DNA from: Maribacter spongiicola | GTDB taxonomy: Bacteria > Bacteroidota > Bacteroidia > Flavobacteriales > Flavobacteriaceae | Direction: 5' to 3' | NCBI RefSeq assembly: GCF_004364165.1 | Contig: NZ_SOAY01000010.1 | Coordinates: forward strand, 1,329,098-1,393,097 | Length of the DNA stretch: 64,000 nucleotides | In this document: piece by piece, positions 1 through 10,507 of the stretch | Position numbering within the stretch: the stretch's first letter is position 1 | Layout: every line of letters begins with the position of its first letter | Position numbers and translations under genes: made by a program | Notes under the pieces: model-generated | Told to the model about the DNA's origin: nothing | What the model saw: the letters and a program-made list of their open reading frames with translations, nothing else | Database searches by the model: none

Positions 1-1
1 C

Positions 2-1099
2 ACTAGAGATTGGATGGAGTATGATGCCGTTAAAGATAACGCAACAAGCATTCAAGAAGTTAAAGAAGCTTTAGAGGCTGCAGTTCACAGACAATTAATG
101 TCTGATGTACCTTATGGTGTATTGTTATCAGGTGGTTTGGATTCTTCTGTAACCTCTGCCATTGCTAAAAAATACGCGCAAAAAAGAGTTGAAAGTGGTG
201 ATACTGTAGATGCATGGTACCCACAATTACACTCGTTCTCTGTTGGTTTAGAAGGTTCACCAGATTTGGCAGCTGCAAAAAAAGTTGCTGATCATATCGG
301 TACCGTACATCACGAAATTAAGTTTACTATACAAGAAGGTTTAGATGCTATAAAAGATGTTATTTATAACATAGAAACTTATGATATTACGACCATTCGT
401 TCTTCTACGCCTATGTATTTAATGGCAAGGGTTATTAAATCGATGGGTATTAAAATGGTATTGTCTGGTGAAGGTGCAGATGAGCTGTTCGGAGGGTACT
501 TGTATTTTCATAAAGCCCCAAATGCACAAGAGTTTCATGAAGAAACTGTGCGTAAATTAAGTAAGTTACATATGTATGATTGTTTAAGAGCTAATAAAAG
601 TTTAGCTGCTTGGGGAATAGAAGGGCGTGTACCATTTTTGGATAAAGAGTTTATGGATGTTGCTATGCGCATCAACCCTAAAGATAAAATGATTAACGGC
701 GAACGTATGGAGAAATGGGTAGTTCGTAAGGCGTTTGAAGATATGATTCCTGAAAGTGTTGCTTGGAGACAAAAAGAACAATTCAGCGACGGTGTTGGTT
801 ACAGTTGGATCGATACCTTAAAAGAATTGGTGAACAACGAGATTACCGACGAGCAAATAAAGAATGCGGCGTTTCGTTTTCCTATCAATACACCGTTAAA
901 CAAAGAAGAGTATTATTATAGAACGATTTTTGAAGGGCATTTTCCTAGTGATGCAGCAGCATTAAGCGTACCACAAGAAGCAAGTGTAGCTTGTAGTACT
1001 GCTATAGCTTTAGAATGGGATGAAGCATTTAGAAATATGAATGACCCTTCTGGTAGAGCAATAGCCAACGTGCACAGTGAAGCATACATTAAACAATAG
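2..1099 (+). CDS. asnB: Asparagine synthetase B, glutamine-hydrolysing (3' part only)
   Basis: AsnB makes asparagine from aspartate, ATP and glutamine in the cytoplasm. Only the C-terminal synthetase domain is in the window; the frame is open to the left edge, so the N-terminal glutaminase domain (catalytic Cys2) lies outside and this is a clipped gene, not a pseudogene. The PP-loop ATP-pyrophosphatase motif LSGGLDSS is near the start, followed by LSGEGADELFGGY and the VPFLDK segment, all diagnostic of AsnB. The C-terminal tail (SVACSTAIALEWDEAF) matches the long bacterial AsnB type. A strong terminator follows directly, so the gene ends its transcript. Confidence 0.95.
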   Translation, partial: TRDWMEYDAVKDNATSIQEVKEALEAAVHRQLMSDVPYGVLLSGGLDSSVTSAIAKKYAQKRVESGDTVDAWYPQLHSFSVGLEGSPDLAAAKKVADHIGTVHHEIKFTIQEGLDAIKDVIYNIETYDITTIRSSTPMYLMARVIKSMGIKMVLSGEGADELFGGYLYFHKAPNAQEFHEETVRKLSKLHMYDCLRANKSLAAWGIEGRVPFLDKEFMDVAMRINPKDKMINGERMEKWVVRKAFEDMIPESVAWRQKEQFSDGVGYSWIDTLKELVNNEITDEQIKNAAFRFPINTPLNKEEYYYRTIFEGHFPSDAAALSVPQEASVACSTAIALEWDEAFRNMNDPSGRAIANVHSEAYIKQ

Positions 1100-1130
1100 G
1101 GTTTGAATTAGTCATTTTATCTATTGTAAA

Positions 1131-1166
1131 AACCCCGTCTATTTTGTAGACGGGGTTACTTTTTTT
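1131..1166 (+). terminator. Intrinsic terminator after asnB
   Basis: A perfect 11-bp stem (AACCCCGTCTA / TAGACGGGGTT) with a 5-base loop is followed by a run of T. It ends asnB; the CsbD gene on the other strand ends just to its right. Confidence 0.9.
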
Positions 1167-1180
1167 AGATTTTAGATAAA

Positions 1181-1366
1181 CTATATATCGTTTATCATTT
1201 TCTTTAATTTTTCTTTAGACTCTCCAGTCTTTTCTTGAATTCTACCTAATAACTCATCAGATTTACCTTCAGCGTATGTTAGGTCGTCATCGGTAAGGTC
1301 TGCATATTGTTGTTTAAGCTTCCCTTTTGCTATATTCCATTTCCCTTTAAATTGTTCTTCATTCAT
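1181..1366 (-). CDS. CsbD family protein
   Basis: A 61-residue, highly charged protein. It matches the CsbD family (general-stress proteins of unknown biochemical role) by its start, MNEEQFKGKWNIAKGKLKQ, the acidic middle (LTDDDLTYAEGKSDELLGRIQ) and the KTGESKEKLKK end. Length is normal for the family. No signal peptide or membrane segment, so it should be cytoplasmic. It is a single-gene unit pointing left, convergent with asnB. In other bacteria CsbD genes are under stress control; nothing here shows that directly. Confidence 0.9.
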   Translation of the reverse strand: MNEEQFKGKWNIAKGKLKQQYADLTDDDLTYAEGKSDELLGRIQEKTGESKEKLKKMINDI

Positions 1367-3725
<2,359 letters not shown>

Positions 3726-3745
3726 AAAATACAGTTTACACAACA

Positions 3746-3776
3746 AAAACCTGCGCCTACAGCGCAGGTTTTTTAG
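3746..3776 (+). terminator. Intrinsic terminator after gyrB
   Basis: A 9-bp stem AACCTGCGC / GCGCAGGTT (3748-3756 with 3762-3770) and a T run, 20 bases after the gyrB stop codon. The A-rich left flank pairs with the T tract. Confidence 0.9.
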
Positions 3777-3796
3777 TTTTAGGTAAAATTAGAAAT

Positions 3797-4813
3797 ATGA
3801 AAAATCTATTGACTACTATTTTTGTTGGTACGTGCTTGACTGCTTCTGCTCAAGCAGATTTTAACAATGTGCTTTCAGCAGGTGTTGAAGATGCAGAAAC
3901 ATTTACAACAGATTATATGGCTCCGCTTTCTGAAAGTGTTGTTTACAGCATGTCTACAGGCTGGTATAATTCTGCTAATTCGAAACCGTTAGGGGGATTT
4001 GAAATTTCGATTATTGGTAACATTACTGGATTTAAGAATAAAGAGGATAAGAAGACTTTTATCTTGGACCCTAATGATTATCAAAATTTAGATTTTGTAG
4101 ATAATCCTGGTGTGGCAAGAGCGGTTTCAACAGCTTTAGGTGATATTTCTGGTACAGAAGTATTTGTAGAAGGTGAGGTGTTAGGAGTAACGGTACGTGA
4201 GACTTTTGAGTTGCCATCTGGACTATCTGGTGAAGGTATCGATTTTATTCCTACAGGATATGTACAGGCAAGTGTAGGTTTGTTTAAGGGTACCGAGGTA
4301 AAAGCAAGATTCCTTCCTAAAATGGAATATGAAGATGCATCTATAGGATTGTTTGGTGTTGGTCTTCAACATGACTTTACTAAACTATTACCTGCAGATA
4401 AGATTTTACCTGTAGCTATTTCGGTAGTTATTGGGTATACCAATATTAGCGGTGATTATGATTTATCAAATGCCAAATTAATTGATGGTGAGGATCAGCG
4501 TATAGAGGCAGAAATTAGTAGTTGGGCTTTTGGTGCGGTGGTATCGACTAAACTACCGATCATTAATTTTTATGGTGGTGTCAATTATATTACCGGTAAA
4601 TCTGTAACAGATGTTTTGGGAACGTATAGAGTGACTAGTGGACCTTTTGCTTCCGAAACTTATGTAGACCCTTTTTCGATTACAAAGAAGGTTAATGGTG
4701 TTACAGGCACGGTAGGTACTAAACTTAAATTAGGTTTCTTTAGATTGAATGCGGAATACAATTTAGGAGAGTTTAATACCGCTACAGTGGGTATTAACTT
4801 CGGTTTTAGATAA
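3797..4813 (+). CDS. Secreted barrel-like protein of the DUF6588 type
   Basis: A 338-residue protein with a signal peptide (about residues 1-20, cleavage after ASA-Q). The rest alternates short hydrophobic and polar strands with many glycines (GLFGVGLQHDFTKLL, FFRLNAEYNLGEFNTATVGINFGFR) and ends in an aromatic residue plus Arg, as expected for an outer-membrane beta-barrel. From memory it resembles proteins labelled DUF6588 that sit between gyrB and mdh in flavobacteria; I could not test this. Function unknown. It is a single transcription unit bounded by terminators on both sides. Confidence 0.75.
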   Translation: MKNLLTTIFVGTCLTASAQADFNNVLSAGVEDAETFTTDYMAPLSESVVYSMSTGWYNSANSKPLGGFEISIIGNITGFKNKEDKKTFILDPNDYQNLDFVDNPGVARAVSTALGDISGTEVFVEGEVLGVTVRETFELPSGLSGEGIDFIPTGYVQASVGLFKGTEVKARFLPKMEYEDASIGLFGVGLQHDFTKLLPADKILPVAISVVIGYTNISGDYDLSNAKLIDGEDQRIEAEISSWAFGAVVSTKLPIINFYGGVNYITGKSVTDVLGTYRVTSGPFASETYVDPFSITKKVNGVTGTVGTKLKLGFFRLNAEYNLGEFNTATVGINFGFR

Positions 4814-4831
4814 TGAGAAGTTTTAAATTTT

Positions 4832-4877
4832 AAAAGGCCCGATAGGAATTATCTCTAATTCCGTCGGACCTTTTTTT
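4832..4877 (+). terminator. Intrinsic terminator after the DUF6588-like gene
   Basis: A long, nearly perfect stem (AAAAGGCCCGATAGGAATT pairing with AATTCCGTCGGACCTTTT, two internal mismatches) followed by seven T. Confidence 0.9.
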
Positions 4878-4934
4878 GTGCTTTAAAAAAGCGTAGGTAA
4901 TACTTGTTAAAAGCTGTTTTAGAACAACAATGGG

Positions 4935-4975
4935 TATAAAAAAGACTGCCCAGATCCCTCCGGACAGCCTTTTTC
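4935..4975 (-). terminator. Intrinsic terminator of the leftward lipoprotein gene
   Basis: Read on the minus strand, GGCTGTCC and GGGCAGTC pair with two G-U wobbles around a loop and are followed by a T tract (A run at 4938-4943 on the plus strand). The wobble pairs form only on the minus-strand transcript, which assigns the hairpin to the gene at 4997-5374. Confidence 0.8.
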
Positions 4976-4996
4976 CCATGGCCCTGTTAAAATCGT

Positions 4997-5374
4997 TTAT
5001 TCCCTTATTGCCAATGTAGCGCCATCTTTCTTTTGAAGGTAAAAACCATCATCAGTAGATTTAATAGTGATTATATTGTTGGGTTTGCCGTCAAGACCTT
5101 TATACTCTACTGTATAAATGTCATCTTGTTTGGACCAGTTGAAATCTGTTTTTAAGGTAATAGTAGAGCCTTTTATTTCATGATACCTTCCTAAGAAAAC
5201 ATCATTGAAAATCCATTCTTTTCTAATAGTCTGTTTTGCAGAACTTTCAGTTACTATTAATTCGGATTGTGACCATATCCCTATAATGGGATCGGTGTTT
5301 TGTTCGATGCGAGAACAGTTCGCAAAAAACACTATGGCGCATATGGCCAACAAAGAGAGGAACTTCTTAGTCAT
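4997..5374 (-). CDS. Small lipoprotein, lipocalin-like
   Basis: 125 residues. The N-terminus is a signal peptide ending in a lipobox-like FFANC, so the Cys near residue 20 is probably lipidated; the residue before Cys is Asn, which is less usual. The mature part starts with DPIIGIWSQSELIV, the pattern of lipocalin-like domains in Bacteroidota lipoproteins, followed by alternating beta strands. Specific function unknown. Monocistronic, with its own terminator to the left; divergent from mdh across a 290-base spacer. Confidence 0.75.
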   Translation of the reverse strand: MTKKFLSLLAICAIVFFANCSRIEQNTDPIIGIWSQSELIVTESSAKQTIRKEWIFNDVFLGRYHEIKGSTITLKTDFNWSKQDDIYTVEYKGLDGKPNNIITIKSTDDGFYLQKKDGATLAIRE

Positions 5375-5587
5375 AAGTAGGTTAATTTAATTTTGGATTT
5401 GGGATCCACAGTATTTAACGTGACTAATATTGGGTTATTACTTTAATTCGATGTACGGTAACTAATTCACGATATCTTCGTTAAAGCGCAATTTTTTTTA
5501 ACAAAACCTGCATTTTATCGATGTTTTTAAAGGCTTTCAGGGCTAATTAAATCAATAGTTCAATAGCATATTTCGTCAATAAATACC

Positions 5588-5595
5588 TATTTTTG
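5588..5595 (+). promoter_or_regulatory. Candidate -7 box for mdh
   Basis: TATTTTTG fits TAnnTTTG and lies 69 bases before the mdh start. No convincing -33 TTG is seen at 19 bases, so this is tentative. Confidence 0.3.
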
Positions 5596-5664
5596 GAGTG
5601 AAAATTCAATAAACATAAAGTGGACGTACCATTTTATATATAATAATTCATAAAATAGAAATAA

Positions 5665-6591
5665 ATGAAAGTTACAGTTGTAGGTGCTGGTGCAGTAGGT
5701 GCTAGTTGTGCAGAATACATTGCCATTAAAGATTTTGCGTCAGAAGTGGTTATTTTGGATATTAAGGAAGGTTATGCTGAAGGGAAGGCTATGGATTTGA
5801 TGCAAACTGCATCATTGATGGGGTTTGATACTAAGATTTCGGGTAGTACAAATGATTATGCTAAAACTGCCGATAGCCATATTGCTGTAATTACTTCTGG
5901 TATTCCAAGAAAACCAGGAATGACTAGAGAAGAATTAATAGGTATTAATGCTGGTATCGTAAAAACGGTATCAAGCAACCTTTTAAAGCATTCACCAAAT
6001 GTTATTATTATAGTAGTAAGTAACCCAATGGATACGATGACCTATTTGGTACACAAAACTACTGGTATCCCTAAAAATAGAATTATTGGTATGGGCGGTG
6101 CTTTAGATAGCGCTCGTTTTAAATACCGTTTAGCAGAAGCTATGGAATCTCCTATTTCTGATATTGACGGTATGGTAATCGGTGGTCATAGTGATACTGG
6201 TATGGTGCCCTTAACTTCTCACGCAACCAGAAACAGTATTCGTGTTTCAGAATTCTTGTCTGAAGATAGATTACAACAAGTTGCAGATGATACTAAAGTA
6301 GGTGGTGCAACTTTAACAAAATTATTAGGTACTAGCGCATGGTACGCTCCAGGTGCGGCAGTTTCTTCTATGGTTCAGGCAATTGCTTGTGATCAAAAGA
6401 AAATGTTTCCATGTTCAACGATGTTAGATGGTGAATACGGATTAAAAGATATCTGTATTGGTGTACCGGTAATTTTAGGGAAAAATGGTATCGAAAAGAT
6501 TATTGATATTCCTTTAAGTGATGCCGAAAAAGCTAAAATGAAAGAAAGTGCCGAGGGTGTTTCTAAAACAAACGGACTTTTAGAGCTCTAG
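5665..6591 (+). CDS. mdh: Malate dehydrogenase (LDH-like type)
   Basis: NAD-dependent oxidation of malate to oxaloacetate in the TCA cycle. 308 residues, typical of the LDH-like MDH group. The Rossmann motif VVGAGAVGASCAEYIA starts at residue 4. The substrate arginine segment GIPRKPGMTREELI, the VVSNPMDTMTYLV segment, the second arginine in GGALDSARFKYRLA, and the catalytic histidine in IGGHSDTGMVPL are all present. The Arg in PRKPGMTR marks malate rather than lactate specificity. Single-gene unit with a strong terminator. Confidence 0.97.
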   Translation: MKVTVVGAGAVGASCAEYIAIKDFASEVVILDIKEGYAEGKAMDLMQTASLMGFDTKISGSTNDYAKTADSHIAVITSGIPRKPGMTREELIGINAGIVKTVSSNLLKHSPNVIIIVVSNPMDTMTYLVHKTTGIPKNRIIGMGGALDSARFKYRLAEAMESPISDIDGMVIGGHSDTGMVPLTSHATRNSIRVSEFLSEDRLQQVADDTKVGGATLTKLLGTSAWYAPGAAVSSMVQAIACDQKKMFPCSTMLDGEYGLKDICIGVPVILGKNGIEKIIDIPLSDAEKAKMKESAEGVSKTNGLLEL

Positions 6592-6615
6592 TGCATACAC
6601 ACATAAATATATGAG

Positions 6616-6648
6616 AAGCCTTTATAGTTGAACTATAAAGGCTTTTTT
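6616..6648 (+). terminator. Intrinsic terminator after mdh
   Basis: A 12-bp perfect stem AAGCCTTTATAG / CTATAAAGGCTT with a TTGAA loop and a T run. Confidence 0.9.
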
Positions 6649-6727
6649 ATTTTAATAAGGTAGGCGTCAGAATCATATATTATAAAATTATACCACCTAG
6701 AATAATCTTTCTTTTTATATTTGCCGC

Positions 6728-7345
6728 ATGAATTCAAAATGGTGCGTAAGTACTTTATTTATTATTCTAGCCTTATTGGGGCTATGTCAAGAGCAAAAGA
6801 AAGCTTCTAATCAACAAATTTTATTACAATTTGCAGATGTAGAATTAGCTTCAGAAACTGCTCATGATGAAATTTTGGCGGTTATTACCAAGAAACTAGA
6901 GGTCTTAGGTGTTGATGCTGTTCAAATTATTGAAAATGATGGTAGGCAATTAAGCATCCGTTATTATAGTGATGTTGATGCTGATAGTGTTAAGAAGTTT
7001 CTTTCTCAAGAAAACCAACTATCATTAGCGAATGAAGAAGAACTTCCTTCAGATTATCCAAAAGAACAATTACCAGAAAAATATAATTTAGTAGTATCAG
7101 ACCTTCATCAGCAAGCTGATAATGGTGTTACCATAAACGCTACGCTTGTTGCATCTCAAAAGCATGATGTTAAAACGTTTTCTCATCCGGTAGTTTTACC
7201 ATTTAGTGAAAACATACTTTTTGAGCAAGATGCAATTGTAGATACCGCTTATAAGATTAATAGAATTATTGCAATAGCAATAGATAATACTTCACGAACA
7301 ATACCAGAAGTAAGGGCAGGCCCTTATGTATATGGGAATAGCTAA
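6728..7345 (+). CDS. Exported protein resembling a SecD P1 segment, upstream of secDF
   Basis: 205 residues with an N-terminal hydrophobic segment (about 5-20, ending LLGLCQEQ); the Cys is preceded by Leu, so lipidation is uncertain. I do not recognise a named family. Residues about 45-105 (ITKKLEVLGVDAVQII...FLSQENQLSL) follow the same pattern as the P1 segment of the SecDF encoded next (LRERIDGFGVTQPNIQ...LLSSTAQLEF): conserved GV, L/I spacing, LS and QL. This suggests a free periplasmic copy of part of the SecD P1 fold. The gene is 109 bases before secDF on the same strand. A TATATTTG box lies five bases before the ATG, so the transcript could be almost leaderless. Function inferred from context only. 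Confidence 0.65.
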   Translation: MNSKWCVSTLFIILALLGLCQEQKKASNQQILLQFADVELASETAHDEILAVITKKLEVLGVDAVQIIENDGRQLSIRYYSDVDADSVKKFLSQENQLSLANEEELPSDYPKEQLPEKYNLVVSDLHQQADNGVTINATLVASQKHDVKTFSHPVVLPFSENILFEQDAIVDTAYKINRIIAIAIDNTSRTIPEVRAGPYVYGNS

Positions 7346-7454
7346 TTCCATTCAAAAATATTTCTAAGCAACGTATTTACTATAGGTAGACTTCATTTGA
7401 CTTAGATTTTTAAAATATTCAAAATAATAATCAACATAAATTAAATTATTACAA

Positions 7455-10433
7455 ATGCAAAACAAGGGACTTATAAAGCTTTTTGCTTTATTATTTGGGT
7501 TAGTTAGTATTTACCAGCTATCCTATACTTTCATTACAAGTAAAGTAGAGAAAGAAGCGAATACTTTCGCTACCAGCCGTATATCCGAATCAGAAGAAGG
7601 TTATGTAGCAAAAAGAGAATTGATGGCAGCAAGCTATCTTGATTCTATTGGGAGTAATCCAATTTTTGGCTTTACCGATTACAATGAAGCAAAGAAGAAA
7701 GAACTAAATAAAGGTCTTGACCTTAAAGGTGGTATCAACGTTACATTGCAAATCTCTATTAAAGATATTCTTAAAGGGTTGGCTAATAATACCAAGAGCC
7801 CAATATTCAATAAAGCACTAGCTGATGCAGATGCTGCTGCTAGTAATAGTGATGACACGTATATCGATTTATTTTTTGAAGCTTTCGATAATATTAAAGG
7901 TGATACTAAATTAGCTTCACCAGATATCTTCGCTAACAAAGGTCTTAGTGATGAAATCAACTTTCAAATGTCTGATGATGAGGTTAAACCTATCATTCGT
8001 AGAAAAATTGATGAGTCTATCGTTTCTGCTTTTGAAGTATTAAGAGAACGTATCGATGGTTTTGGTGTAACACAGCCAAACATACAAAGAGAAGGTAACT
8101 CTGGTCGTATTTTGGTTGAATTGCCAGGTGCTAGAGATATCGCTCGTGCGCAAGATTTATTATCAAGTACTGCTCAATTAGAATTTTGGGAAACGTACAA
8201 GCAAAGCAATACTAGTTTTAGTACATTCCTTATTCAAGCGAACGAGAAATTAAAAACAATAGTTGAGGTTAAGCAACCAGAACAAATTAAAGCAGAGACT
8301 GAGTTGGATTCTTTATTGTCTGATGTTTCTGCTGATTCTTTAGATTTGGCTACACAGGTTAATCCTTTATACGAATTATTGATTCCTGCTAACCCAGGAT
8401 CAAACGCAATGTTTCGTGCCGCTATAAAAGACACGGCAACTATTGGTTCTTACTTAAGAATGCCAGAAATTAGAAGGTTATTGCCTGCTGATATTCAGTT
8501 TACAAAATTTGTATGGGAAAGACCATCTGCAGAAGAAACTGAAGTTATAGATTTATACGCGTTAAAATCTAACCGCGATGGTACGCCTAGAATTAGTGGT
8601 GATGTAGTAAGTGATGCAAGAGCAGATTTCGATCAGTTCAGCAAGCCTGCCGTTTCTATGACCATGAATACCAAAGGTGCTAAAGAATGGGAAAAATTAA
8701 CTGGTGATGCTTACACGAACCAGACTGGTATTGCTATTGTTTTAGATAACAAGGTATATACAGCCCCTGGTGTTTCTTCAGGTCCTATATCTGGTGGGCG
8801 TTCAGAAATTACGGGTGACTTTACAGTAAACGAAACTAAAGATATTTCTAACGTACTTAGAGCTGGTAAATTACCTGCTTCTGCAGAAATTATTCAATCA
8901 GAAATTGTTGGTCCTTCATTAGGTCAAGAAGCTATTGATAGTGGTTTTATGTCATTTTTAATTGCTTTTGTAATTGTTCTTTTATGGATGATTAGTTATT
9001 ACGGTAAAGCAGGTGTATTTGCTGATATTGCATTAATGTTGAACATCTTATTGATATTTGGTGTCTTAACTAGTTTAAATGCAGTATTAACTTTACCTGG
9101 TATTGCCGGTATCGTTTTAACACTTGGTATGTCTGTCGATGCTAACGTACTTATTTTTGAGCGTATTAAAGAAGAGTTGGCAAAAGGTAAAGGCAAGAGT
9201 CAAGCTGTTGCTGACGGTTTTGGTAATGCATTGTCTTCTATTTTAGATGCGAACATTACAACCGGTTTAACTGCAATCATCTTATTCATATTTGGTTCAG
9301 GTCCTATTAAAGGTTTCGCAACTACATTACTTATCGGTATTGTAACATCTTTATTTACTGCAATATTCATTACTCGTTTATTAATCGACTGGTATATTAG
9401 TGGAAAAGGTAGAAGCTTAGATTTCTCTACTGGTATTACTAAAAACCTTTTTAAGGGAATCAATGTTGATTTCTTGGCCAAAAGAAAAATTGCTTATGTA
9501 ATATCTGGAATTTTAATAGCAGTTGGGTTATTTTCATTGTTAGCAGGACCAGGATTACAAAAAGGTGTAGATTTCATTGGTGGACGTTCGTATACTGTAC
9601 GTTTTGAGCACCCTGTAAATCCTTCTGAAATAACATCAGAATTGAATACTGTATTTGGTAGCGGAACAAACGTGAAAACATATGGTGAGTCTAACCAAGT
9701 AAAAATTACAACTCCTTATAAAGTAGATGTAGAAGGTATCGAAGTAGATACTGAAATTCAAGATAAACTATATGCTTCGCTTCAAAAATATTTGCCAGAT
9801 GGTTTTAGTAAAGAAGCTTTTGTATTAGGTGGTGTAGATGAAGAGGCAGTTGGTATTTTAGCATCTGTAAAGGTAGGACCAACAATTGCAGATGATATTC
9901 AGAAAAATGCATTCTTGGCAATTTTAGGTTCATTGCTTGTAGTTTTCCTTTATATCTTATTAAGATTTAGAAGATGGCAATTCTCATTGGGTGCTGTAAC
10001 TGCAGTATTCCATGATGTATTGATTGTGCTAGGTGTATTCTCCATATTCGGTAAACTAATGCCTTTTAGCATGGAAATTGATCAAGCATTTATTGCGGCG
10101 ATTTTGACCGTAATTGGTTACTCGTTGAACGATACCGTGGTAGTGTTTGACCGTATTCGTGAAACGTTATCAGAACGCGGCTGGAAAGGCGGTACTAACA
10201 TTAACTACGCTATTAATAGTACATTAAGTAGAACTTTGAATACTTCATTAACAACATTGGTGGTGTTATTGGCAATTTTCATTTTTGGAGGTGAGTCGCT
10301 AAGAGGATTTATGTTTGCAATGATCGTTGGTGTTGTTGTGGGTACATACTCATCTATATTTATTGCAACTCCTGTAATGTTCGATGCATTGAGCAAGAAA
10401 ATTACTTCTGGTGAGGTAGTTAAAGAAGAGTAG
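7455..10433 (+). CDS. secDF: Protein translocase subunit SecDF (fused)
   Basis: Proton-driven accessory of the Sec translocon that pulls exported proteins across the inner membrane. 992 residues; SecD and SecF are fused, as is usual in Bacteroidota. TM1 is at the N-terminus, then GLDLKGGINVTLQ (about residue 87), a long P1 periplasmic region with an acidic insert (about 120-175), the ITGDFTVNE segment, five membrane segments from about 490 with SVDANVLIFERIKEE (about 559), then the SecF half from GVDFIGGRSYTVRF (about 705) and IGYSLNDTVVVFDRIRE. The Asp in D-x-N of SecD and the SLNDTVVVFDR of SecF belong to the proton path. Ends with a terminator. Confidence 0.97.
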   Translation: MQNKGLIKLFALLFGLVSIYQLSYTFITSKVEKEANTFATSRISESEEGYVAKRELMAASYLDSIGSNPIFGFTDYNEAKKKELNKGLDLKGGINVTLQISIKDILKGLANNTKSPIFNKALADADAAASNSDDTYIDLFFEAFDNIKGDTKLASPDIFANKGLSDEINFQMSDDEVKPIIRRKIDESIVSAFEVLRERIDGFGVTQPNIQREGNSGRILVELPGARDIARAQDLLSSTAQLEFWETYKQSNTSFSTFLIQANEKLKTIVEVKQPEQIKAETELDSLLSDVSADSLDLATQVNPLYELLIPANPGSNAMFRAAIKDTATIGSYLRMPEIRRLLPADIQFTKFVWERPSAEETEVIDLYALKSNRDGTPRISGDVVSDARADFDQFSKPAVSMTMNTKGAKEWEKLTGDAYTNQTGIAIVLDNKVYTAPGVSSGPISGGRSEITGDFTVNETKDISNVLRAGKLPASAEIIQSEIVGPSLGQEAIDSGFMSFLIAFVIVLLWMISYYGKAGVFADIALMLNILLIFGVLTSLNAVLTLPGIAGIVLTLGMSVDANVLIFERIKEELAKGKGKSQAVADGFGNALSSILDANITTGLTAIILFIFGSGPIKGFATTLLIGIVTSLFTAIFITRLLIDWYISGKGRSLDFSTGITKNLFKGINVDFLAKRKIAYVISGILIAVGLFSLLAGPGLQKGVDFIGGRSYTVRFEHPVNPSEITSELNTVFGSGTNVKTYGESNQVKITTPYKVDVEGIEVDTEIQDKLYASLQKYLPDGFSKEAFVLGGVDEEAVGILASVKVGPTIADDIQKNAFLAILGSLLVVFLYILLRFRRWQFSLGAVTAVFHDVLIVLGVFSIFGKLMPFSMEIDQAFIAAILTVIGYSLNDTVVVFDRIRETLSERGWKGGTNINYAINSTLSRTLNTSLTTLVVLLAIFIFGGESLRGFMFAMIVGVVVGTYSSIFIATPVMFDALSKKITSGEVVKEE

Positions 10434-10459
10434 ATAATATAACTAACTCAAATAGAGAA

Positions 10460-10490
10460 AGAGCCGTTCAGAAATGAACGGCTTTTTTGT
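10460..10490 (+). terminator. Intrinsic terminator after secDF
   Basis: Perfect 9-bp stem AGCCGTTCA / TGAACGGCT with a GAAA loop and a T run. The gene to the right points left and ends close by. Confidence 0.9.
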
Positions 10491-10507
10491 TTTAAAAAGG
10501 TTTGCGT

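Noticed and set aside
2-1099. asnB as a truncated pseudogene
   Set aside because: The frame is open to the first bases of the window and the synthetase domain is intact; it is cut only by the window edge.
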